Positions 32,686 through 45,452 of a stretch of DNA of 64,000 nucleotides are shown here, one piece after another. This stretch comes from Gnetum montanum (taxonomy: Eukaryota; Streptophyta; Gnetopsida; Gnetales; Gnetaceae). How positions within the stretch are numbered: position 1 is the stretch's first letter; each line of letters opens with the position of its first letter. A program made the position numbers and the translations under genes. The notes under the pieces are model-generated. The model did not search any database. It was not told the DNA's origin and saw nothing but the letters and a program-made list of their open reading frames with translations. Location: contig MNCI01004661.1 of assembly GCA_015680685.1 (NCBI GenBank), forward strand, positions 727,065-791,064, written 5' to 3'.

Positions 32686-33041
32686 CAATCATACAACAAC
32701 GGATTGGATTTGGAGCAAACACTTGGAATAGAGTAGCACTGAAGTAGCTATGCAAGGAGCAAGACCAATGGCGTGCTTATGAATGGATAACAAAGGCACA
32801 ATCTTGGTGTTGGCAGCAACAACACTTCTTTCTCTCTCTCTTTCTCAATTGCCAACAAAGGCCTAATGTCAATGTAATAAGGTGTTCACCCTTGTTGTCA
32901 TGAACACCAATTTTGTCAAGTCTTGTAATAATGTTCCATTCATATGTCATCCCATTAGTTTCATTTCCCTCAATAATTCCATACCTTCTCGATATTATTG
33001 TAAGGAACTCGAGGACGAGTTTTCATTCAGTCATGGGGGTA

Positions 33042-33974
33042 TGATGAGACGTGATATCACATGCACCGCGATACCACGGCTGTCGCGATATCGTGGTCCA
33101 CCGCCAAATCTATAAATAAGAGGCGGCACTCCCCTTATTTCCAATCTTAGGCTTAAAGTAGAAAAACTCTGGTAGTTTGATCACTCCAGAGAAATAATAT
33201 TTTCCATGTGCCCACAGTAGGAGTCCCCAAGTGAACAAATCTTTATTTGAGTAGCTTTGTACCTGAACGCAAGTTGTGTATGGCAATAAAGACCAGCTTT
33301 GTGGATAAACCTTGCAGTGCATGGAATAGGTTTATTATTTGTTATTTCTTACATGTTATTTATTACCTACATTAGCACAGCATGAGTACGACTTGATTAC
33401 GAGCATTGATGAATGTGTACGGCTAATCAAGGAATCGGCTACTCATCGCGATTATTCTCTCTGACCCTCAACTCCTAGAATACAGGATGAGTATGACTTG
33501 ATTACAAGCATCTATGGATGTGTACGGCTAGTCAAGGAATCAACTGCTCATCATGTTTAGGCTAGTTAAGTGCCTCAGTATGACCACTTCGAGCACGTGC
33601 ATTACGTGTGGTGATCCCAGTAACGATTAGTGTTTTGTAGCCACAGTTGCATAGTTCAGGGTGTGTATGGTAAGTGGGAACGAATGCTGACGCTAGTTAA
33701 ATTAGACTTAGTCATTAATTAGAGTTAGTTCATTTTCTCAACCCTTCACCTCATAGCATAGGAGATAAAACCAGAAAAGACCATAAAAATCATATACCTC
33801 AGACTTACGTAACCATACACCATGAAAACAACAAGTAAGTCTGGGAAGACAACGAATGATTAACCCCAAGTTTTCCATGGGGTGTGTAGGCATTTAGTTT
33901 GTGAAGTTCGACCAGATCACGCGTGCTACGCTTTTTTCGTATGGTTGAGTGTAGGGGTACCTTGCCACTCATCA
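33042..33974 (+). repeat. 3' LTR of element E
   Basis: 933 bp, TGATGAGACGTGATATCAC to CACTCATCA, right after TCATGGGGGTA. TATAAATA at 33111-33118. By eye about 93-94% identical to the 5' LTR over 200 bases, mostly transitions. Confidence 0.95.
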
Positions 33975-35130
33975 TTAATCATGACAAGCTTAAAGGATGC
34001 TATTGGTTTAGTTTCAATTTTACTAGAGATTAGATCCATTAGTGAGGCTTTTTCCATTTGGTTGTTTTATAATTCTTGCATGATATCCCCATATAAGGCT
34101 TGGAATTGAGTGTAAGACTTCTTAGAATGTTATTTGGTGTTATGTAGCCTACAATATTCTCTAAGAGATACTTCTCCTAGGTTTCCATTTGTCTTGTTAT
34201 GTTGATTCCTTATTTTAACATTGTTGCATTTTAGTTCAATAACTTCATTAGAAAGCTTTTGTAGGGTGGTCTAGACTTGGTTCGTTAGATATTGACTCTT
34301 AACTTTAGGTAAGTTAAAGGTTTGTATTGTCTTAGGGTTAGGGATGAAAGGTATGGAGGTAGGATCGATAATAGATTGGATTAAAACCTTTGATTGATCA
34401 TTTTTTAGGCCAATGTTTTGAGGAAATAGAGAAGAGATAGCATTTGGATTTTGAATATTTAGTAGAGAGTTGAGGATTGGAAGATTGGCTTAAAAAGGAT
34501 TTAGGACTATTAGGGTTTGTAAACCTAGGCCAAGAGTTCTAAATTAGGATTGTAAAGAGTTTGTGAGAGTGATCTATTTAAGTTTGAGTACTTTGAACAT
34601 GGCTTCTTACAAGTTGGTGATATTAGGATTAGATTTGATTGCATATGCAAAGAAAGGATCAATGGTAGATAGAAAAAGTTTAATATTCCTTCTAGTTGTG
34701 GATGAAGTTTGCTAGGAACATACAATAGTTATTGGAGAAACCTTAAATTGTAATTTTTAATTGTTTCTCCTCTAAGCTTTTAGAGGCTAGTAAAGTTATT
34801 AGAAACTATAGTGGGACTAGTAAACTTGTGAAATTGAGAGAGGAAATGGGATTTGAAGTGATTCTAGGTTGAGATTGAAAAATTATAAAGGGTTAGAAAC
34901 CATTGAGTTGTTGTGCCTCGAAAGGTAGTGACAAAAGACCTATAGGCCACATCATGTTGAATTATGTTGTGGATACCTAGAAGTGTCTTAAAATTTTGAA
35001 GATGTTTATGAGCATCATTAAAAGAAGGATCAAAAGAAAGGAACATATGTTGAAGAGGTTTTGGAATTGGGTTTAAGTATTTAAAGTTGAAAAGATTGTT
35101 AACCAAAGGATAGGTGGCAAGATTTGCCAT
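33975..35130 (-). pseudogene. Gag of element G
   Basis: N-terminal and middle gag. Motifs at 35130-34864: PIPKPLQHMFLSFDPSFNDAHKHL, then LQNFKTLLGIHNI and FVTTFRGTTTQWFLTLYNFSI, the usual capsid helix of Tat-type gag. Further down in other frames are QNIGLKNDQ and a CRLHNTK-H-type zinc-binding motif (about 34150), shared with element H. Many stops. The piece ends at the TTAAT duplication of E and continues at 26719. Confidence 0.72.
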
Positions 35131-35430
35131 ATTTAAAGAATGTAAAGACTTAGATCTAGGTCTTGTAGTAATATAATTTGGAAAATGATTAGTTAAGAAG
35201 TTTTATTTTGTTGTTTTCCTAGTTTGAGGCCCAAGAGTTTCATTACGTCAAATCATAAAATGAGCTAATGATAAAGGAGTTTTTTTTAATAATATTTTTT
35301 TTTGGATTTTGATTAAAGTAGGAAATAAAGAAAAGAAAGAAAATTGAAACTAATGATAAGATAAAAATGGAATGAAAGCTAGTTAAGGGAAACTGTAATG
35401 GTAATCCTCGTTCTAGTACTAAAGAGGGGG

Positions 35431-35770
35431 TGTTGATACAGGAATTTTGGCTGTAAGGAAACCTAATGAAAAATTCCCAAAAGTGCATAGTTTGGAAAGG
35501 TTATTGCCTAGGGCACCTTGCTTATGGGCATGGCTAGCCTTGGAATAGTCTCAACAAAAGAGAAAACATGCCTGATAATTTTAATAGAACATAAAATTTG
35601 AATATGGGAAAGTAGAAATGAGCAAAAATATTGGAGACGAAATGTGTTAAATTAAAATAATAATATTTAATGTTGCATTACATCAACATGAACATGAACA
35701 TAGGGGAAATATCAAAAGGAAAAGGAAGGGACTTAGTAGATTAATCTTCAATCCATCTGCTTCTAGAATT
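35431..35770. repeat. LTR-like direct repeat, copy 1
   Basis: Starts TGTTGATACAGG after the purine run AAAGAGGGGG. It shares with 36128-36480 the core GGTTATTGCCTAGGGCACC and the following CTTGCTTATGGGCATGGCTAG, plus a later ACTTAG block. It might be the 5' LTR of element G read on the minus strand, or a 3' LTR of another element on plus; I cannot decide. Confidence 0.5.
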
Positions 35771-36127
35771 TTGATTCTTAAATAGAAACAAGTGTCCAAC
35801 AACAAGCAACTACTAACAGCAACATCTAGAAGCATCTAAGAAATAACCAAGTGTAGGTACAACAATAGGTAATGAGTTTCACATAGCAACAATAACAACA
35901 TTAATATTGAAAGGGAGAAGGGGTATAGGATGAGGAAATGATGAGATGGAGCAAGAGAAGGGAAGGAAGAAGGGAAGAGGAAACAAGATATGAAAAGCAT
36001 AAGAGAGAAACCAAAAGACATTTTTGCTTAATCTTCTTTCCATGGAAACTTCATCCATGTGTATGAGCTTTTATAGCCCTTACATGATTCTCATTCTCTC
36101 TCTCAGAAATGAAACTAAGAGAGGAAA
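35771..36127. other. Spacer between LTR-like repeats, no gene seen
   Basis: Purine-rich on plus (GAAGGAAGAAGGGAAGAGG). It ends ACTAAGAGAGGAAA, like the purine run before copy 1. Confidence 0.4.
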
Positions 36128-36480
36128 TGTTGATGTAATAATTTGAGTAGTAAGATACCCTAATGCATAACATCATAAAGTGTACAATCTTGCAAGGTTA
36201 TTGCCTAGGGCACCTTGCTTATGGGCATGGCTAGCTTGAGAATAGTCTTGATGGAAGAGGAACATGACCAATAATTTAAAATAACATTATATTTAAAATA
36301 TTTAAATATTTGAAAGTGATAGTATTGTAAGTGAAATGATTCACATACATTAAAATGATAAATAATGTTAAATTACATCAACCTGAATACAAACATTGGA
36401 AAACATCAAACATAAACATTGGGAAGCATCAAAGAATAAAGGGAGGGACTTAGCGAATTATTCTTTGATCCACCTAATTT
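36128..36480. repeat. LTR-like direct repeat, copy 2
   Basis: Starts TGTTGATGTAAT after a purine run, matching copy 1 for about 340 bp with scattered differences and indels. It is cut on the right by gag sequence of element I. Confidence 0.5.
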
Positions 36481-36499
36481 TGTGGTTGTCAAAAGGCTG

Positions 36500-38700
36500 A
36501 TTCTTCACCTCTTCCTTAAGATACTCATGATAGGACTGGATAGCTTGAGTTAGCTACTTGATCTAATCCTCAAGCTTTCGAAGGTTGACGATCACCACCT
36601 CTTTTGACTAGGATGTTACCCCAACAATTTTCCTAGTCCTTCTCATTTTGGAACTCAAGGGTTAACATTTTCAACCTTTTATACATCACCTTGATGACTT
36701 CTTGTTCTAGACAATTCAAGGGAGCAACAGGAGGTGGACTAAGGCTATGATGGGATAGAGGGGTATAGCATGAAGAAGATGGTGAGGATAGAACTAGAAA
36801 AGGAAAGGGTTGAGGAGATGAAGAAGCCTTATTCTCCTTGCTTGTCAATGCCCTCATTTATGCCTAGGAATACCTTTTATAAGGCTTTCTTCTTCTTTGT
36901 TATCTCTCTTCCTTTTTCAAGAGGAAGAGACATTGCCCACACAACCTCTTCCACAACTACAACCTTATCTTCTTGATAATAGTAGTCCTTTTCCCTATCT
37001 ATTTTTCTTCTTCTATGTTTTTCCTTTGATCTTCGTTATTCTATTATCTCCTCCATGATCTTTAATGTTGATTGGAACTTATTGAGAGAATCCCACATCT
37101 TTTCTATCGTAGCCAAAATTTTAGTAATGGATTTTTGTATTGGCAAGATTTTTCTCCATATGATCTCCTCTAATGATGCTTCCTCCTTAGGTTTATAAAG
37201 AGAAATATCTTTTTTATGAATGGAGGAATCTTTGTTGTACTTCTATGCACTTTCTATTTTGTTAAACTTTCCTTTTTTCTTTGCTAGTTGATTAAGGAGC
37301 TTTTGGATATGATGGTCCCTCATTTCTAATAATCTTTCTTGGGCATAAATCCCAAGAGTTTCCTATCTTGTTTTTGAGCCCATCTATGATATGATGAAGT
37401 TGTGCTTACTAAGAGAAGCCATGGCTTGGGCATCAATGTAGCAAAGAATAATATCTTCTCAAGGCTATATCAAAGGATTCCTGATTACCTTATTTCCATC
37501 CTTGAATCAATTTCCTTAAGTTTAATACCCTATATTATTTCTAATTCTTATCATTAAAAAACTATATCATCATACTTCATTTGCAAATAGATTCATTTGC
37601 AAAGACCATTATCAACTTTTAACTTTCTTTATAATTATCCTAGGGAATAATTTAACCTTTTGCTAATTATTTTTAATGTTTTGCATGGTGCAAGAATCAT
37701 GTAAGGCTTATAGACAATTTTATAGATCAACATTATAGTTTCCCTTGAACTTAGAAATATTATGCATAATATGTTTGATTCAACTATCCCTATAATGTTT
37801 AGGAGCAATGTGAACTAGCTCTAGATATTAATTATATTTCTTATAGCAAGAAATAGTTCATCATAGGCATCCTATTTATGATAGTCCCTATCATGTCCAT
37901 GTCTCCTATGATGTATCCTACTAGATCTTCTTTCTAGGTGGTGTTCCACTTCTTCTTACTCTTGTTCACATTTCCTTCTTCCTAGTCATGTTCTTCCTCA
38001 TCAAAGATAAATAATGAGAAACATTGTAAGGATGAAGAGCTAGGAGAGTTGTGTTAGCTTGCCCTCCTTCTTTGTTCCCTTGGTTGTTCTCTAGGTTGGT
38101 GTCTAGGAGACCATGGCCTTGAGATTCCTCTAGTTTAGGTCTAGCTCTCCATTTTCCTTAGTTTCTTTCCAAGGTTAAATGTAATCATTGGTAGATAATG
38201 TTATCTTCAATGAAGAGTGGAGTACCTTAGTGTTGAGATCTACCTGATGGATATTCTATGTCCTTGGAGGCTTCATGTCATGTATTCATAAGTTTGCCTA
38301 TACAAAATTGGCCCTCCATTAGTTAATAATTTATTGAGAGGTGATCTATCACTTGGTACTCCAAGGTTAAGTCCCAACTTTGTCAATGTTTCCATGAATC
38401 TTGATGGAATGACATAATCGGGTGGTAACACAATGTTTTCCTTTAGGTCTCTCCATCATAGCTACTCATCCTAGTGAAGGTTAAAAGTGAATTCTCAAAG
38501 TATGGATCTAAATGAGTGTAGGGTACTTTGATTTGTTGGGATACTTCATCTAAGTTCTTTCTTGTCTTATCATTCACAAGTGGGAAATAATCCTTGTGAG
38601 AAAAAGTCATCTCTTAGTTTTTTTTCTTAAAGTGTGTCTCAAATAAATATTATTTTTTCTATAGTTGTTCATTACATTCCTACAATGATCTTTATATGAT
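36500..38700 (-). pseudogene. Gag of element I
   Basis: Aligns with gag of C at DNA level: the stretch 37381-37520 matches 23820-23960 of C (capsid region HGF...HHIIDGL and the GWK helix). The Lys/Glu-rich linker at 36600-37330 follows. No frame longer than about 75 codons survives, so it is heavily decayed. The last part could be read in several frames and its product ends are uncertain. Confidence 0.55.
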
Positions 38701-38732
38701 TTAATTATCTAAAACACTTAGCACACAAAAAT

Positions 38733-38750
38733 TTCCTAGCAACGACACTA
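38733..38750 (-). other. Primer-binding site of element I (tRNA-Asp type, decayed)
   Basis: Minus-strand TAGTGTCGTTGCTAGGAA, one base from the LTR, matches the tRNA-Asp complement at 12 of 18 positions; every difference is a transition. Confidence 0.6.
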
Positions 38751-38751
38751 A

Positions 38752-39665
38752 TGATGAGCGGTAAGTATCCCTTACGACCAACGATATGAGTCACAAGCAT
38801 GTACAAATGACTTGGTTGAATCCTATGAAACTTTGGGTTAGAATGATCCTAGATAACTAACCATTAGATTGTTGGTTGTTGTCTTCCCAATCATCACTTG
38901 TGCTATCTTAATTAGTATAGTTAAGTGTGATTAAGGTATAATATGTTTTCATTTTAATTATTTTAATTATTAAACTATTAAAACAATAAAATTGTTAAGA
39001 TATTAAAATATTAAACTAACTATAATGTTGAACATAATATAAACTATCATAAGCATAGAGCATCTGTTCTCACTTGCCATATCTATCTTGAACCTATATT
39101 AATATTGCTAGGTTACCAAGTATCTACTATTAGGCATACCAAGTATCCACTGCTAGAATTACCAAATCTTAATATATAATGTTCAAAGTGGTCATACCCA
39201 CATTGTTATGAAATAAAATATTAAATTGCTATGTGTTGGAAAGTAATATGCATTAAGAGTAAAATGCTGAAAATAATCTCAGTACTAGTATAACTGCTCC
39301 AATGAAAGAAATTAATTTTAATTTTATTACCATCATGTAGAAGTGTCCAAGTATATCATGTGTTCAAATACAAATCCGTTCAATTAACTTAATCCATGTT
39401 ATGAGCACTTAAAGAGGAAAAATTCTAACTTCTATAGAATAAAACTACAAGTTCTTCACTATTAGAAGGATCTCATGTGTCATCAACATGATAAGTAACT
39501 CATATTTATAGGCATTTAATTGTAATATTGTATTCGCGACATAGCATCCTAGCCTACAATATAGTAGATACAACATAACATATGCAATGTAGTAGCTACG
39601 ATATCATAAATCGATATCATAGATGCAACATCTTAGTTGACTAGTACAATTTTCATGCTTCATCG
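38752..39665 (-). repeat. 5' LTR of element I
   Basis: About 914 bp; shares the TGATGAG/CTCATCA end at 38752, LTR tracts such as ACCAAGTATCCACTG, a TATTTATA box (TATAAATA on minus, about 39512-39505), and decayed GATATC motifs near 39602 and 39615. The outer end abuts element F. Confidence 0.75.
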
Positions 39666-39666
39666 C

Positions 39667-40531
39667 TGATGAATTGTATTTTGACACACTTCAATATTGA
39701 ATACCAATATTGAAGCCCAAGACACAATGTCGAATATTCGATATCATGGGGTATATTCCTGCCTATAAATATTGCACTTGGGCTCATAATTTTCATATAG
39801 TTTTTAGATAGCTTTGTCAATAGAGTAGCCAAACTCTTGCAGCTTTATTCCATAATCTTAGAGAACAATCAGTGAGTGCCTGCAGAGTGGATCTGAGTCA
39901 ATTGTATGGAGTCTTATTCAAGTGGAAATGTGCCTAGACACATTCCATGAATGGAAATAAGATTGAGATTGATTCTTATTCATTGCAAATCTTTGACTTA
40001 GATTAGATTTACTTTCCACACAATTTACTTTTCATGTACTTAGGTAATATTTACTTTTCCATGCATATTAATGAATTGGTAGAATAAGTGTGACCAGTTT
40101 TGAGTGTAAACATGTATTCACTTGGTAACCCTAGCAGTGTTATTTCTTGGTTCACCTAGTAGCATAGTGCTTGGTAATCCCTATAGTGGATACGTGGGTT
40201 CAAGACATGTACGGTAAGCTAGGAATGGATACTCATCATCCATAGGCTAGTTTAGACTTTATTGTCCATTGTTAATTATCTTAAATAATTGATTTCTTCA
40301 TTATCATTAGGAGTAGCATAAGGCCGAACAACATCAATTATCATATGCCTCTCTTTGGACTAAACTATACATGACAAAGCTACCACTAGTGCAAGTGAAA
40401 TGACAACAAACTGCAATCAAGACATAATAATCTAGATATCACAACTAGTCACATCCATAGAATTTGATTAAACTGTGCATGAACACTTGTGATTCATATT
40501 ATTAGGCATAGGGGTACCTCGTTGCTCATCA
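39667..40531 (+). repeat. 5' LTR of element F
   Basis: 865 bp, TGATGAATTG to GTTGCTCATCA. TATAAATA at 39764-39771; one CGATATC at about 39739. The U3 differs much more from its partner than the rest does. Confidence 0.92.
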
Positions 40532-40532
40532 T

Positions 40533-40550
40533 TGACACTATTTCTGGGGA
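40533..40550 (+). other. Primer-binding site of element F (tRNA-Asp type, decayed)
   Basis: TGACACTATTTCTGGGGA, one base from the LTR, matches the tRNA-Asp complement at 12 of 18 positions. The next bases TGGTGCTAGTTATCTAGAT are shared with element C. Confidence 0.65.
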
Positions 40551-40604
40551 TGGTGCTAGTTATCTAGATTAGTTATATTATACACGATCACTATAAAGGT
40601 ATTA

Positions 40605-43110
40605 ATGATCTATCTTTTACAAAATATTAATATTTTAAGTCACACATGTTATCAAGTAAAATCAGGTCTTCTTCACATAGGACCAAGACTTAATGACATG
40701 ATGAAAGCACTCATAGGAGAAATGATAAGATCTATACTAAAAAAAATTGGAGTGAACAACCTCATGCAAGTGTTTCCTATGCTCATTTAGAATCTTACTA
40801 CACACAATGACTACATTTAATTGATGTAGAAAATACTAAAGGAGATGAAGTAAGTCCTAGATCAAGGAGGGCCTTAAGGCCTAGGACCTCCTCTAAACCT
40901 AGACAAGATAAATCAAAGGACCAAACAGAAAACTATAGAAGCCATGGCAATTCCCCTAGCTTATCATCTTTCTCTTCCTCTTCAACATTTAGTTTTGACA
41001 AAGATGAATGTTGGTATAGAGATAGAGCTCTACTAGGGGGTCAAGATAAAGATAGAAATCAAACCCAAGGGAAAAATCAAAGAGATAAAAATGAGCATCA
41101 ACAAGATTATCACAATCAATGAATAGAAATAGGAATTTTCATCATAACATGTCTGACAATGATGAACCCTTGTTGGCCACTAACAGCCTGATGTAGATCA
41201 TGAAGGTAGTTAAGATACCTCATATGGATCGTAAGGAAAGTCACTTACCTAGGCTTGATATGAATAATATTCCTCAATTATGGGATGCTATGATTCTGAT
41301 CCACAACATAATTTACAAGCCTTCCATGATGCCTATGTCCCATACAACATTGAAAGTGGATGGCAAAAGTTCAAGCTTTTTCCTAGGATACTAATCGACA
41401 GAGCCAAAAGGTGGTATAGATTGCTAAAACCAAATTCAATCTAATGATGGTCCACAATGTTGGAACTCTTTAATAATAAATAACAAACCTATGTGAGAGT
41501 GTTCAACCTAAGGAGATAGCTCCAAGGATGGAAGCAAGAATAACATGAACCCTTTAACATGGCCTTAGATAGATATTATTCTCTACTAAATAGATGCACA
41601 AGCCATGGTTTCTCTAAGGAAAGGAAACTTTTCCACATCATAGATGGGCTTTGTAATGAAAAAAGGGAGACACTTGGGGGATGTATGCCCCAGGTCAATT
41701 ATATCAGCTATGAACCCATTAGATCCAAGACCTAATCAAGCATGTGGTAAAAGAAGAAGGAGAGATATGAAGATGGGAGAATGTCGAGAAATATAATCAG
41801 GACCCAGCTCTTCAAAAGAAAAGAGTCCATATCTATGATAAGGAAAAAAAGACTGCTTCATAGAAAAGAGAGGAGCACAAAATGAATGAAGTGATCACAA
41901 TAAACAAAGGAAGAAGAAGCAAGAAACAACTAGCAACAATTATCAACAAATAGGGAAAATGGCTAAAGAAAGCGAGGCTATAAACTCAACCATAGATGAA
42001 GATGAAAGATGTGACCTATGCATATATGACCATCTGAAAGGCTATTGTCTAGTTGTTCACATCTACATGAGTATTGGGCTTCCACATTAAATCCCAAATT
42101 CATAGAAAAGAATATGTCTAGGAGATTTCCTTTCCAACATGGTAATTATAGATAGTCCCACAACCAATTGTACTATCTAAGTGGGACTTCTTACTAGACT
42201 CAACACTATCATCCAACACAGTGGCAAAACCCATAGTCATGAGGAAGGCCATCATCAAACTAGAACTACCCTTACTACTAGCTAAACATGTATGATTATT
42301 ACATTCAATAATCTGTTTCCATGAATAGTTCCACTTCCTCTACCTTAAATCACTACTACCTCTTTCTCAAATATCATCATCCCACAACATCTTATATGAG
42401 ATCACCATCTCACACCTTTCATCCTTCATCATATCCTCAATATTATCATAGTCACCTCCACCATATGTCACCTCCAACAACATAGGAAGGTTCAACACCA
42501 CAACATCAACGAGAGAATGGAACTTGTGTTACGAACATACATGGAAATGATAACACCAGTACGTCCCCAACACAATCTCAAAAATGTCTTTTCTTTAGGA
42601 GAATTCACACATGTAAGCACAACACTCATGGACCTACAAACTTATCAAAACTAGCACAAGGCCAATCAGATGCCACAACCTTCCTCATTAGAACAATGTC
42701 CCTAATCATACGCAAAATCTAATAATCATCACCACTCCAACACAGGATATAAACAATGAACCTATCGTTGTGGAGAAATAGAAGAATCCATGCATCACTA
42801 CTAATAGTAAATGGTGTAGTTGTGGGCCAAAAATTCAAAATATTAACACAACCCACAACAAAGCTAAGGAACAAGTGTGTGAGCAAAAACCAATCTATGT
42901 AGTAGCCACTAAACCAAAAGACACCCAGTGGCTTGAAAATGAGAATATAAAACTATTTCAAACATGCATAGAGACAATTAATCTGCTTATTAGTTCTATA
43001 CTTAAGAAAATGAACCAAATAAAGGATTTATATGCATATATCCTACACTTTGATTATATACCAAAAAAGGATATTAAACATAGAGACCTAGGAATTAAAA
43101 CAAAAAATTA
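40605..43110 (+). pseudogene. Gag and spacer remnants, element F
   Basis: Gag fragments in several frames: MKVVKIPHMDRK and LDMNNIPQLWDA (41200-41290), a GLCNEKRETLGG-like capsid part near 41650, and a zinc knuckle CDLCIYDHLKGYC (CX2CX3HX4C) at about 42011-42050. A Pro/Ser/Thr-rich spacer (42150-42750) follows. The last part, PIYVVATKPKDTQWL (42890-42930), matches A near 1110, beyond protease, so the protease is deleted. It is the most decayed gag of the complete copies. Confidence 0.65.
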
Positions 43111-45452
43111 AGAAGAAGAAGCAAATACATTTGGACCCCTCAAGATGGAAATACCTTCAAGTCTAGATGAAGATACATCTCCAAATGATCCAAATGAGAC
43201 TATCACCAATGTTAGATGGGATACCACATGATTAATTAAATCAGTACCGATGATAGATGGGAAATCAATGGTGTGTAACTAGGGGATTGTGTGGTCCATC
43301 TCCTGAATGTGCGACCATAAGATCAGTCATGGGGAAGATGTTCCATCCTAGTTCAAGAACTAATAAGTGTTTTTCACTTTTTTTTACAAGTCTTTATCAT
43401 TTTCCTATCTCTTTCAAAATTCTCTAATTCATCATATGTTTTAATTTCTTAATATTTTTCTCTTTTCTTAAATCATTCTATTTATGTTTTATGAATGTAT
43501 TTTATGTTTTTGTTAATAAAATTGCCAAGTCATGATGCAGAAGTCAACACTATGTGTTGGGTTTTTGTGCTATGTTATCAAGATGATTGGGTAAGTAATT
43601 ATGTAAAGTAGTGAGACCACCTCATTCATTCCTCCAGTTCTTTGAATAAAAGGTCTTTTTAATGAAAAAAATTTGGTTCTTCTTTCATGAAACTAAAAGT
43701 AATGAATGATCATTGTACCTAGAAGAAAGAGGGAATGACCAAGTGGGAATGGCAATGGATGTGAACTTAAGGGGACTTGTTATGTTCTCTTCTTGACTTC
43801 CTTCATGTGGTTTATGATTCATCTTGGAATGTATAATCACTCCTTAATCAACCAATAAATAGGAAGCTATGTCTTTGCATGGTGTGATTTCCATTGAAAA
43901 CTTCATAAAAAAAACAACAAAAAATAAAACAAAAAAATAAAAAAAACATGGAAAAAATAATAATGGGACTTCAAAGCACACCATTTAGACACAATAATGG
44001 ACTATAAGCACTAGTTATGGAGTTGGAAAGACATGTTACCCATGCTCGAAGGTGCCCCTCTAACTAAGGCCCTTCCTTCCTTCTTCTTTTTTCTTCTCTT
44101 TTTGGAGTGATGATTGTTCTTTGAGGTGGTTATGGACTCATGGTAGTAGGAAGGAGGAAACACATTAATGTGAGGTTACTATTCATGGTATGGACTTGGT
44201 CTGAAGTTGGATGGATATGTATGTTGATCATTTTAATCACATTTTTCACAAGAACCTATTGTGGACATGGTCAAGTACCTTACATCCTAATCTCTACAAT
44301 CCCTTTTTATCCCATTATTCACCTCACTTCTGCATATGATAATGAGCCTTTTGTTTTTGTGTAGTATATGTAACATCCCAACCGCAGTAGTTGTATGTTG
44401 TTTGGAACAAAGGCATTATCTACATGTAACTTCTAGGGTGCCCACGAACATCTATAGAAGTGGTTATGCAAGGGCATTATGGTAGGAGCCTACTTTAGGG
44501 AGGACCCACTTGCATAAATTTTTTTAATCATGGATTTAAACTAACCTTCACATCTTCCAGAACATCAATGATAGTTTCTCTAAATTTATGCATAATTTTG
44601 GGACAACTCATCCCTTTCAATTACTTTTTTACTTTTTCCTACTCTTTTGTTAAAACATCCTTCAAGTTCAATATTTCTTGTCCATATTTTGAATTAGACA
44701 TTTGGTTTCAATTGTTCAAAAACTTATGTGCTTATGGAGTTATGCTTATTATTCATGGGGGCTAGGAATGTTTGCTTTGAAATTTTTCTAACATTCTATT
44801 TTTGAACATCATGGTAACTAATAGTAATTGATCACTGTGGGCATAGTATGCTATAATCACCTTGTGCTTAAGAAAAAACTAAGGGATCTAAAAAGGGTTA
44901 ATTAATAAGGAAAATTTACTAAAACTAATGTTGAGCCTTTGGTGACTACAAGTGATGCTAAAAAAATTCCTAAGGAAGAAGGTCTTTTGCTAGGAACAAA
45001 AACAAAACCAAGAGAAGGACAACAGAGGATATGCCCATGGACAAATCATAGCACATAAAAAATGTAGCTCAAACTTCCCATGTTTGCTAGATCCATGGGA
45101 TGATGTCTAGAAATTGTAGCCCACCCTTCAAGAATGTTCTACCTAACTAGAGAAGCATCAATATAACAATCAAGGTTAAAATTCTAGAATCGTTAGCAGC
45201 AACAAAAAGAATCATCTTTAGTAAATTCTTGAAGACCTCTACAAAATTTTATAATCTTCAATGTCTATCTAGTCTTTTTGTCACTTTATCATTTTTTATG
45301 TATCCACTCAAATAAAATTTTGTAATGCAGCACTCAAAGTCAATCAATAGAGAGAATCAGTCAATAATCCCATCATTCCCAATTTTTTGTAAAAGAAATC
45401 TCGGTCCTATCCTGTTAACTTAAGGATGAGTTTTCATTTAGTCATGGAGGTA
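43111..45452 (+). other. 3' region of element F
   Basis: No gene supported. Landmarks: TCATGGGG(A/G) blocks at 43327, 44753 and 45442, an A-rich tract near 43910, the 38-bp conserved block (44472-44508) and a degenerate branch-point/acceptor site (44816-44846). Confidence 0.6.

Larger units (their letters stand above)
31070..33041 (+). other. 3' region of element E
   Basis: No gene supported. It holds TCATG(T)GGG blocks at 31107, 32464 and 33031, a (TG)12 microsatellite, an A-rich tract near 31735, the 38-bp conserved block at 32248-32285 and the branch-point/acceptor site at 32652-32681 followed by ATGGCAATC. It aligns with A along most of its length. Confidence 0.7.
26720..33974 (+). mobile_element. 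Element E: family 1 element with gag and protease, no pol
   Basis: Both LTRs, a primer site, gag, protease, 3' region and polypurine tract are present. The duplication TTAAT lies at 26715-26719 and 33975-33979. RT, RNase H and integrase are absent: sequence before pol (matching A near 1318) joins directly to sequence after it (matching A near 3536) at about 31070. It is inserted in the gag of element G, in opposite orientation. Confidence 0.96.
14990..35430 (-). mobile_element. Element G: Tat-like Ty3/gypsy element split by C and E
   Basis: Three minus-strand pieces join when the two nested insertions are removed at their target-site duplications: 35430-33975 (gag), 26719-25412 (gag end, protease, spacer, start of archaeal RNase H) and 16844-14990 (rest of that RNase H, RT, gypsy RNase H). 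The aRNase H frame crosses the C insertion point, which proves the join. The integrase and left LTR are missing. A right LTR might be the repeat starting at 35431. Confidence 0.8.
36490..39665 (-). mobile_element. Element I: truncated family 1 element (5' LTR and gag)
   Basis: A family 1 LTR on the minus strand (39665-38752), a decayed primer site and gag-like sequence down to about 36.5 kb, where it meets the LTR-like repeat. Nothing downstream of gag survives. Confidence 0.7.

Noticed and set aside
35836-36021. Hydrophobic minus-strand frame that looks like a membrane protein
   Set aside because: It is the complement of a purine-rich stretch between LTR-like repeats; the Leu/Ser/Phe content follows from base composition.
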